A stretch of DNA of 64,000 bases from Liolophura sinensis. Its lineage: Eukaryota > Mollusca > Polyplacophora > Chitonida > Chitonidae. The DNA lies in contig NC_088300.1 in NCBI RefSeq assembly GCF_032854445.1, positions 36,749,608 to 36,813,607 of the forward strand, written 5' to 3'. Numbering within the stretch: the first letter of the stretch is position 1; each line of letters opens with the position of its first letter. Under the pieces are notes generated by a model. The model was not told the DNA's origin, did no database searches, and saw nothing but the letters and a program-made list of their open reading frames with translations. Below are positions 1 through 11,500 of the stretch, in pieces. Position numbers and translations under genes: made by a program.

Positions 1-2518
1 TCATATGCTGCATGAGCTGTGTTTTGGAGGTTTCAATGTAAGTGATTTCATTTTCCAGTGACAAGATCTTTTGGTCTTTAGAATCCAAGACATCCACCAA
101 TGACTGATACTCTGTTCTACTTGCTTCCAGTAGATTGCTTTGTGACTGAATTTGTTTGCGCAAATCCGAGTTGATTTGATGAAGATTTTGGAGTTCACTT
201 ATCTTATGGCTGAGGACTTCCTTCTTATACTGGAGCAGCACATCTAAATTCCTCAACTTTTTATCTGTTGTCATTTCAATGGACAGATGTTCAGCTTTAA
301 CGTTTTTTAGAAGGGAGTTCAGTTGTTCTACTTTTTCCACTAGTACTTGAACTCTTTCCCTAAGTTCAGCAATGATGTTTTCCTGCTCAGTTACAACTGT
401 ACACTTCTCAGTTAATGCCTCGCCCAGGTTAGACACACTATTCTCCAGTTTCACAACCTCCGCATCCTTGGCTATCAGTTTTCTGGTCATGTTATCAAGA
501 CTTTGTTTGAGCTCAGTAATTTGGCTGGAGGATTCCTCAAGTGCTCTCTTCTTCTCCTCAAGTTCTGAAAGAGTTTCAGGTAGTTTATCTTCAGATGACT
601 TCAGAGAAACAAAATCCGAGGTCATGGTGCTTATTTGATCCTCTTTCTCTGCCAGTGTTACGGCTTTGTTTTCCAGCTGTTGTTTCTGATTGTTGATTTC
701 TTCCTGGCAATCTTCATTCTTTTTTTTAAGGTTTTCCGTCTGGCTCAGAAGCTCTTTGATGTACTTGTCTTTATCTGCCAACTCAATATCCTTATCTTCA
801 CAGCTTTTTTGTGTGGAAGCATTTGTCTGCTCCATATTTTGCACATGTTCTTGCAATGATGCAACCATATCGTCTTTATCATCAAGGTCCATCTGAAGCA
901 TGTCCAGCTTGGTTAGAATCTGATTCTGCATGTCTTTCAGTGCCTTGATTTCACTCTCAAGGTTGCTTATTTCACATCTCTGTGCATTCAGCATGTCTTC
1001 CCCTTTGACATTCTGCATTTGTGCTTCACTCAGCCTTCTTTCTAAGTCTTCTCTTTCTGTCGCAGCTTGAGAGTCTTTGTCTTCAAGCTGTTTACCGAGA
1101 CAGACATTCTGTTGGTCAATCTTCTCAAGATCCTTAGCTTTGGTTTCAAGAAGACAATTTTGCTCTTCAACTACTTTTTCCAAACCACTTACATTTTCCT
1201 CAGACTCTTTCAAAGACTTTTCTAGGCTTTCACGTTCAGTTGTCAGTTTCTTGATCATCTCATTACCCTCGTTCTTCTCTCTAATAGCCTCGTCTTTCGC
1301 CTTTTGAAATGCATGAAGGTTTGCAAAGTTCACCTCAAATTCTTTCTTTAGCTTATTTTCACTCTCCATCACTTTCAACAACTTTTCTTCTCCACTTTCA
1401 ACAGCCTTACTCATCTCGCGAACAGCATCTTCAAGTTTGTTGTTTTCAGCTTGAAGGGCTGTCACAGTTTGTTGAAGACAACTGATCTGCTCCACTGATG
1501 ACTGGTTCTCCAGCTGTAAAGTGATCATCTTGTTATCCAAATCATTTTCCTTTTCTTTGCTAGCCAAGATTTCTTTACTTTGTTTCTCTGTAAGGCATGT
1601 TAATTCACTGATCTTTTCTTCAAGACTCCTGTTTTCAGATTTGACATTTTGAAGTAAAGCCTCTGATTTGGCAAGCTTTTCCTCCAAAGACTTCTTTTCC
1701 AGTGACGCGTCGCTCAAATTCTTATCCCACTTAGATTTTTCTCCACGCAGTGCTTCAACACTCTGGATTAAGTCTTTGTTTGTTTGAACCAACTGTTGTT
1801 TAGCTGCTTTGAAATTTTCTGCATTACTTGTTGTCTTCTGCATTTCGGATGTTAATTTCTCTCTGATCTCTTCCATCTCTGAACTCAGTTTGCTTTTCTC
1901 TTCTTCCTTGCTTCCCAACTTCACTTGTAGTTCCATTTTCTCTTTAAACAAGAAATTCTTCACAATTACTGCATTGTTCTTTTCTTCTTTGGAAACTTCC
2001 AGCTCTTGCTTCAATTTCTCCACCTCCTCAACCCTGGACTGTAGATGGGCATCCTTTTCTGCGAGCGCTCTTTCCAGTTGTTTCTGCATCTTTTCCATCT
2101 CTGAAGCAGCCTCTTTCATCTTTGTGTCTTGCCCTGAGGAAGCCTTTTGGAGTTCATTTTTCAAGTCATTGACTTGTTTCTGTGACAGGTCTAACTGGTG
2201 GCTTTTGTCTTGGATGATGCCATTGGTCTGTTCCAGCTGGTTTTTCAAGGTAGCTACCCTCTCTTCAGCCTGTTTGCTTTCTCTCTTGTGCTGTTCCAAT
2301 TCAGAGCCTAAGCAGCTTAGTTCAGACTGAATTCGTCGAGTTTCCTCTCGACAGTGTCTCTCTGTATCACTGGCTGACTTTCTCACATCTTTCATCTCCT
2401 GCTGAAGTTTCTGTATTAGGTTCTCTTTACTTGCCAGCTCCTGTTGAGTTTGGCTTATTTTACTCTCCATGACTTTAAGCTGTTTGTTTTTCTCCTCAAC
2501 ACTGAGTAATGCAGCAGA
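1..2518 (-). CDS. CENPF: CENPF coding exon 13 (giant, runs off the window)
   Basis: After the acceptor CACCATTAG|TCTGCT one frame stays open to position 1: 839 codons plus one base with no stop. It begins SAALLSVEEKNKQLKVMESK, and the last visible residues are KTQLMQHM. The whole exon is long coiled coil (L, E, K and Q dominate; almost no P). Human CENPF also has very large central coiled-coil exons. The exon end is not in the window. Confidence 0.9.
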
Positions 2519-5500
2519 CTAATGGTGGAAAACAAAACCAAAACATACAAAACATATTTAAAAGACACACTAAAAGAAATCTAGAAGAATCTTAAAGCTT
2601 TACTTCTACATGTATACTATTCTGTAAGGAGAAAAATACTGCATTTCACCTAAAGTTTAGCATTTTTCAAGTGACTCATTTTACTTGATTAAAACTGATT
2701 CATTCACCTTATAGGGCAACCTTAACAAGAGTTTTTTGTTAAGCTTGATTCATTTCTTATCTGAAAACAAAGATGTCATTTGTGGATTTTCATGTGTTTC
2801 TGAAAATAATTTTTTTATGGTGGATCACAGAGACCACCTCTTGGCATAACATATCATTTATATCCAATCACATGCATTATATCTGAAAAACAAAATTTAT
2901 GAATGGATTAAACCTATAAATGATTAATACTGTCGTACACTTATTTAGCAATACATTTGCTAACCGTTATACTCCCCATAAGGAAACAGTACCTTTTCTC
3001 TTTCAGACTGCTCTGCTTTATCAATCATATGTTGGTGTTGAGCTTTCTCCTTCTCCATCCTCATCTTGTCATGTTCTAGCTTTTCCACCTGATTTTTCAG
3101 TCTGTCTGCTTCCCCCTGAGCCTGTAACCACATATTTGGACAAATCATTTTCACATGTTTATTACTCCAGCTTTTGAGGCTGGATCCTGAGGTAAGCAGG
3201 TTTGTCAGGAGGCCCGATCAGGCCCATGTTTTATTCTTGTACGGGAGTACATGTACAGCATTAAACAACCATCAAATAAATCAGATGCAGGTTCTGAATA
3301 CATGTAGTTAATACTTATTTCATTCTGTTCATTCACTTACTTTGCTAAGTTGTAATCCACCAATGTGATATCATTTCATATAGAAACAAGTTCCCAATGT
3401 TTGCAAATGGTGAAGTAAGGAGCTAACTTTTGTTCAGGTTAAAATTCCTTAACATTATACAATCAATAGTAAGAGTTCAATAACACTGTCAAATTACACT
3501 GCAAAAATACACCATAATACACAGCTCATTCATTTGTGACATTCATATATGATATGGGAAGACTGAATAATGGGTTTTGAAAAAACATAAAGACAAAGAA
3601 CCTCCCATACACAGGTTCCATTAAAGTTATTGTTTGCCACCAACCTATAAATGACTGGACATACCTGTTTGACTTCTTGCTGTAGTTTATTCCTGGTGTC
3701 ATTCAACTCCTTCTCCAGCACCCTGAGAGTGTCAGCCTGTTGGGAGATCTCTAGTTTGTATTCATTCTCCTTGGCTTTTGCCTTCTGTTCAACCGCTGTC
3801 TTTGCAGCCTCAGCATTGTATCTCTGGCACTGCAGCTCCTGCTGTAGCTTCTTCAGTTTTTCCTGAAGATTCTGGAATGATGATACAATTCTTATGAATT
3901 TACATAAACCAGCTATGATCATCACAGGAGAAGATGCAAATCACAACTGTCACAGATGAGGAAACACCAGGTAACATCTAGGGTCCTGTTATTGTGAAGC
4001 AGGTGTAACTTGTGGCAGAACATGCAAATCACAACTGTCACAGATGATGAAACATCAGGTAATATTTAGGGTCCTGTTATCGTGAAGCAGGTGTAACTTG
4101 TGGCAGAATATGCAAATCACAACTGTCACAGATGATGAAACACCAGGTAATATCTAGGGTCCTGTTATCGTGAAGCAGGTGTAACTTGAGGCAGAAGATG
4201 AAAATCACAACTGTCACAGATGATGAAACACCAGGTAATATCTAGGGTCCTGTTATCGTGAAGCAGGTGTAACTTGTGGCAGAAGATGCAAATCACAACT
4301 GTCAGAGGTGATGAAACACCAGGTAATATCTAGGGTCCTGTTATCGTGAAGCAAGTGTAACTTGTGGCAGAAGATGCAAATCACAATTGTCACAGATGAT
4401 GAAACATCACGTAATATTTCATATTTATTAATATTATCATTACAAAGCAGTCATTACTTGCTCTTGAACAGCGTAACCTCTATGATGAATTCAAGACAAA
4501 CAAGGCTCCACTTCACATTTGTAAAACCAGCCCTTGGCAATCATAATGTTCACTGATTAGTAAATCTAACCATTTACATGTTAACATCCTTCTCCCCACT
4601 GCATTCCTCTACAGGTTATCAACATGTTCAATTTGTGAAGTAAAGGAGAACATGAAAATGAACATTACCATTTGGCTCTCATAAATAACAGCATACTTAC
4701 ATTATTGGTTTCTTGAAGCTGTTCAGAGGCCTTTGATCTCTCTTTTGATTGGACAGCATCATTCTGTATCTGACCACTCATATGCGCTCGCTGCATTTCA
4801 AGGTTTGATATGTCATTCTTTGATTTTTCCAGGTCATCAGATGCCTGCAACACATCAGTGACACAAAATAAATATCATATAAACAAAACTGCAGAAGGCA
4901 GGTCTTGCCAGTGAGTGCCATTTGCAAATTACAATTCCGCAAGTTTCTCTGTCAAATTTCCAGCAAAACTGACAACCCCCTAATTAAATATTTCACAGCA
5001 ACATTCATGGCACATCTTGATGAGGTTACAGATATTGGCCATCACACAGGGAGAAAATTGTATACCTAACAGTACCTAAGTTTTCATAATGTTATCTAAT
5101 GACCAGCTGGAGCTGAATACTTCATTCAACAGCTGACAGTTTTTATGAGGTAACTTACTGTAATTCTTCAACCTTGCCCCATCCAACCAATGTAGTTTTG
5201 TCTCCAAAATCTAATTATAAATGTTTATAAACTGCACTGAAAGTTGCTCTTTCATATGCAAAAAGGGCTGAGGAATTAGAATAGTCACCATAGGTGCAGA
5301 ATTCCAATATTTTACTGGTGGGACATTAACTACAAACAAATATAAAATGCAATTTATGCTGCCACAATTCAAGGCAGTCCCTGATGACAAAAAATTCAAA
5401 CTTTTGTACAGTTCTAATGTAAGTGATAGTATTACAATATGACCCACAAACCTTCTGTTTCACCGTTTCCAATTGGCCTTGTAACTCCTGAATCTGTATG

Positions 5501-8500
5501 AGTAGTTTTTCTTTCTCGGTTTCCAGCTCCTGCACTCTGTCTGATGAACTAGAGTCTGTAACCTTCTGTGGAGCTAAAATATTTAAAAAATATGCCCGTG
5601 TTAATAATTTGAAGACAAACCACTTTCACATGCTAACTTTACAAATGACATGCATTAAACACATCATAGTGATGTCATGTGATGACCAAGGCTACATAGC
5701 AATGTTATTTCACCACACCTTTCCCAATAATGGAGTAAAGGTTGGTACATTATAACAAGGACCTATAGTTGAGCCAATGGATTTTTGGCAATTTGTGTCC
5801 CAAACGTATTGTGAACACAGAACTGTTCTCTTAGAATTCTCCTGCCCTTGCACTTTGTTTCTAATACTTATATTTCACAGAAAGATACAGCATAAATGTG
5901 CTCTAGCAAGTTTAGAACAAATATTTTCATATCAAAAAATGCCCATAGATCTTTAACTTAATAAGCTACATGTATATACTGAATGCATGTTGATTAACAA
6001 AATTCTGTCACATCAATTTCAACTTACTTGGAATTGTTTTCACCACTTCAGCTGATTTCTGCACAGGTTTGTTATTACAAACCTTAAATTAAACAAAGAA
6101 AACGCAAAAATATGAGATACATCATAGAAAATCTAACACAAAGAACTCATAGATGATAACTGACAACTGGAAATTTTATCATGGATAACATGTACTTTCC
6201 TGCTAAACAATACATATACAAACTGAACACACATTTCATAAAAATTATCAACTCTCATGCCCAGCTCTTAATCAGTTCAACATATAATAGCAAAAGTCTT
6301 TCATATATGATTTTAAATTTCAGAATTTTATTATGCTTGTAATACAGCATAGTCCACCAACTTTGTGTTTTGTGGTTTCAATGATTTTCTTCTCGTAATT
6401 GCTTTAATATTGCAGAACTATATGGGGCTAATCAGCATTTTCATGATTATATTGCTTAGTGAGTGTTCGTGGAAAAGCCACGTTTCCCACATGTACTTCA
6501 CCAGGTATGATCTGGTAGAAAGTCACCAGCTGCTGTGTTAAATCATGGGTTAGTATGTTCAATGTATACAACTGTCAAACCATTTTCACAATAAGGGGCA
6601 TACGTCCTCACTGTGCTTACACCGTTGTTGAGTCAGCTTTGGAGAGCTTCCAGAATAACTGCTGACGCCACCTTGCAGCCTCAGTGTCCATTACACTTGA
6701 CTTATCTCTCTCAGGTTATAGGCATTGTATCTGTTCTAGAGCATCCAGCAGTATGTGCTAAGGTAGTAGAGTCCTAAACTTACCTTGTCTTTCTCTGTAT
6801 GGTTATAGGCCTGCTGTTGATCATGTAACTCCTGCTCAAGTCTACATTTACTCTGCTCTAATTTCTGCAGCTGACCTTCCAACCTGTTGGTCTCATTTTT
6901 AGCCTGCCAACATCCAAACACAGTTCTTGATTAATCATTACTATCACAATGTGTACATATATTTTTAGATGTGAAATTAGTACCTAACTGCAACAACCTT
7001 GTAACATGGACCTTACCATGATCATATTTTTTCACAGCAATAAAAATGCACTTTCTAACTGCGCATGTACTTTACGGACATGCTGAGATTGCATCAAACT
7101 GTAAGACAGGTACAATGTAGCTTATGAAAACCAGTGATAACCTAGAGACCTAAACCTGCATTTCCCCAAGGTGCAATAAGATACTATCATTCCTGATTTT
7201 CAGGCTTTTTAAAGTGTGAAAATTTACTTTTAATTTCCAGACATTTCAAGGTCCCTCATAAACCATAAGGAATAGTACATGTATGGCCCTTTGCAACCGT
7301 AATGTGAGACAGTCATGCCAGCCAGCCATGTCCAGAAATTGTACCTGGTTGATTTCCTGTTGCATCCTGTTCTTGCTATCATTCAACTCTTTCTCTAGCT
7401 TCCTCAGAACCTCAGCTTGCTGATGCACTTCCTCCTTCAGTTCCATCTCCCTTTTCTTGGCCTTTTGCTCCACGGCAGTCTTGGCTGCCTCAGCATTGTA
7501 ACGCTGACACTGTAGCTCTTGCTGCAGCTTCTTCAACTTTTGTTCCAGGTCAAAAACCTGAGAAAATCAAATATCACACGTAACTATCCACATTATGTGA
7601 GAATATGTACATACCACATAAACAAATAAAAAACGAAATATGTACTGTTTCGGTTGTGAGGTGCACACAGTGCAAAAGGCTTAAATATGCAGAAAAAGTA
7701 CAAAACGATAAGACTTTTTACATCCCTGTATGTGAAGCTTTTCCTTGTGAAAAAAAAAAAAATGTCACTTGAAATGCAATTTTTACATGACCACAGAAAT
7801 TACATTACAAAATGCATAAATTACTTGATGACACATTTAAAAGATTACAGCTGCAACACCACTCAGGATTTTTTTTTCTTTCATGCTTTTTTTTTACATG
7901 CAAATATACATATATGCATAAAGCCATTACCACGCTATCATCTACATGTAGTTGTAATGAAGAGTAAACCAATTCAGAACTCTTTGGCTCTTCCACTACC
8001 AGACTGTCCCCCACTGCTAGGCAAGTTGAGAGGTCAAAACATCTTCCAGAAGTGTGTTTATGGGGGAAAAAATAATTGATTTCATTGCCATATTTGGACA
8101 TCCATTCATGTAAACAAGTTCAGAAAGCAAGTGCAATGAACCCACAACCAAATTCATGGTTTGTGCCCACCAGAACTTTGGGTGACTGGAAGTAAACTGA
8201 GTGGAAAACTAGACATTTTAATGGAGTGTGTCCAGAAAAGAGCATGGTAGATAGTGGTAAGAAGTCATAGTTGAATCGTGGCATTGGGTTTTATAGCAAG
8301 GGTTGATGCCAGTATATCAAATATATCAATGTTCATTTTTGGTAAGGCCTATGACTCAAGTCCGCAATAACCTACATTAGGTCCCACGCTTGACAGCCCA
8401 CTTCTACTGGGTGTTCCAATCCCAAGGTGATCAGCCGACCTTTGACCTGGTGTGTGGCTGATGTTACCATGGAAACTTCTTCCATGTTGATCACTGCTGC

Positions 8501-11500
8501 TGAGTTTCTGTAAATCTTCCAGCTACAAGAGACACACCAGATATTCTTTTAAGATAAGATTTATTTCATTATTACATGACAAAAATAGTTCTGTTCCCAC
8601 AAACATATTTTGCTATTTTAACAACAGACTATTCATATAATACATAAATGTGACCTCTGTTATGATTTTCTTTCATTTTCTGGCTGGTGTTTAAAACAGA
8701 AATTTTTTATTTATATGACTGCCAATAGAATTAGGGGTGCAAACTGTTAAGTCACATATAACCTATGCATCAAATATTTTTCTCAGAGTGGCTTAAATGC
8801 CATACATGATGGCAGTCAGTTTTATGGGTGAAGGAATCTGGATTTCCAAGGGTTAACCACCAAACCTGGCAAGTTCCTGATAAGTTTTCCCACGTTTGGC
8901 ATACAAAGATCCACACCATAGTGGTGGAATATAAGTGGTCTTTAACAAAAGTTAGACTGCACGAACGGTCACTGTCTTAACAAGCATCGTCCACCACTTA
9001 TTGTTACCAAGGTTCGCAGTAAAATGAGAGTAGGCAATGTACAAACTCCCTGTCCAAGGCACAAGACTGAGCCTGTACCTTGTGTGCTTTTGAGACTGAA
9101 AGACAAAGGCCTGTGACCATTCAGCCATGATCCTCTCCCCACTCAAAAATAATACAACAATCTAACACAACAGCAACAAAGTGTTTAAGGCCAAAATTAA
9201 AATATTTTTTGTTTGATGTTACAAGCCCTTGAAAACAAAAGAGGGTAGGTAGGTCGTTTTTTTTTTTTTGTTTTTTTTTTTCGCAGAAGGGAAGAACAGC
9301 TGTAGTTTGATCACAAACTTCCTTTAACAATGAATTCAGAACAAAATTATGTCACCCAACAAGTAAACATTTGTTAAACATTTTTACGAGTACTACAGCA
9401 TAATGTGAAAGCACGAAAAGAGAATTTCGGTCCGGGCCTTTTTGATGGGTCGGTCGCATAACATAAAACATATAATATTTTACTTTTGGCCTAATGTGTA
9501 AAATTTCATACACTCTAACACTTATTACCTTTTCTTGCAGATTTTTCAGCTCAGTGTTGAGTTTCTCATTTTCAGCCTGAAGCTTGATCTTTTCTGTGAT
9601 CCATTCTGTTGTACCTTGTGAGACAGAACTCTGACTGATGGCACTATCTGACCCTGTGAAAAAGGTTACGTGATCATATATTTTATTTAACACAGATTGT
9701 TATGCACAATATCATATGTTATAGAGCAGGAGGCACTCTCACAAAACTTCGTCAGTCACATTCCTTGTAAATTTTTTTAGTGAAGGACATTACTGAAACA
9801 ATGTTCTCAAAAATTCCTTCTTTCTGGTGAATATCAGGTAAAAAAGGTGACATGACTTCAGGTACTGGATACCTTCAGTATGGCTCATAAAGCCCACCAC
9901 AGTATTCAAATATTTGAATGCCTTTCTACACTCTTAAAAAAATCTGAAAAAATAAGTGAAAGTATTTTTATGCCCAGTTTTCAGTTGTCTGTATGAAGAA
10001 CATTACTTCATATTTCAGCTTTCTTTTACTTTAAATAGTGGTAAAGTGAAATTGAGCAAATTCTACAGTTATTACTGTTACGATAGAAGGAAATCTTTTT
10101 ATGAAGATTGCTTGACACAAATCGCATTTCACTGCTTATTGTACTCCTGTGTTACAAAGACAACAGCACAGGGCAGTACATATACTTACGTGATTGTACC
10201 ACATTTCCAGCCGAAGTACTAGAACCACTTGTTTTTCCTCTGAGTTCAGCTTCCAAAGCAGTAATTTTTCTGGCATGAGATCTAAGTTGTTCAGCTTGTT
10301 GATCACTGAGCTCCTGAAGTTTCTTGTTGTCAGTTTCAACCTTTGCCACTTTCTTTTCAGCTTCAACTTGTTCATATTGGGCTTTTTCCAACTCCGATTT
10401 CAGCTGAAAGACCTGTACAAGAAAAGACAAAATTCCAGTAATTTCAGATATTATTTAGTTATTTGATTGTACTCAAGAACATTTCACATGTATGATGGTG
10501 TAGCTGGAAGCCCACCACGTTCCACAGGTTAATACCTTTCTATATATTTATTTCATTGGTGTTTTATGCCATACTCAAGAATATTTCACTTATACAACGG
10601 TGGCTTAAACTATAGTGGAAGGAAACTGGGTGGAGCCCAGAGGAAATCCACAACCATCCGCAAGTTGCTGACAGACCCCTTTATATATACAACAAGAGAG
10701 TAAATTAGCATGATTAGCCAAGGAGGCCTCAATATCAGATAATAAATTTCAACACTAATTCAGGTATAACGCAATGATACATTTACTTTTCCACAAATGT
10801 AATGACTTTACCTTGCTGGTTTCTGCCTCCAGGGCCTGTTTACTATGGGACAGCTGGCCCTCTAGGTTACACACATGTTTCTCTTTAATCTGTAGTTCAG
10901 CTACTAGCTTCTCTCTTTTCCTCTCCAACTCTTGACAGTTTTCCTCTAGGCTCTGAATTTCACGTCTGAAACTTTGTACATTGGTTTTCTCTTCCTCAAG
11001 CTTTCTCTTCTGGTTTTGAAAAGCCTAGGAATAATAAAGTGGATTATGTATAGTTAACCATTTTCTCATCTGGTAATTATTTTACCAGAACCTAAGGATT
11101 CGGAAGTTTCATTTTGTAGGGGTCGATCAGAATACTATATAGTCAAAATCTAGTATTCGTAGTACTTCACAGCACTTGCTCAAAGAGAGTATTTAACTTC
11201 TAAGAAATAAAGTACAACTTTAAAACTGAACATATTTTAGAGTTTCATAACTCTGAGGATGTATTTATTTATTTATTTGTTTGGTGTTTTACACCGTACT
11301 CAAGAATATTTCACTTATACGACGACAGCCAGCATTACAGTGGGAGGAAAGTGGGAGGGCAAAGCCCGGGGAAAATCCACGACCATCTGCAGGTTGCTGG
11401 CAGACCTTCCCACTTACAGCTCTGAGGGTGTAAAATAACGTATATCAAATAGTAATAAGAATATAAGTACATAATTTGAATGTGACATTTATTCATATGA

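Noticed and set aside
372-2330. Plus-strand open frames such as 372-638 and 1809-2330
   Set aside because: They are antisense to the giant CENPF exon. Their Ser/Phe/Leu-rich composition is the reverse-strand shadow of Lys/Glu-rich coiled coil.
7805-8101. Minus-strand open frame of 98 codons between CENPF exons 5 and 6
   Set aside because: Its residues are not coiled-coil-like and do not match CENP-F. Exons 5 and 6 already join in phase without it.
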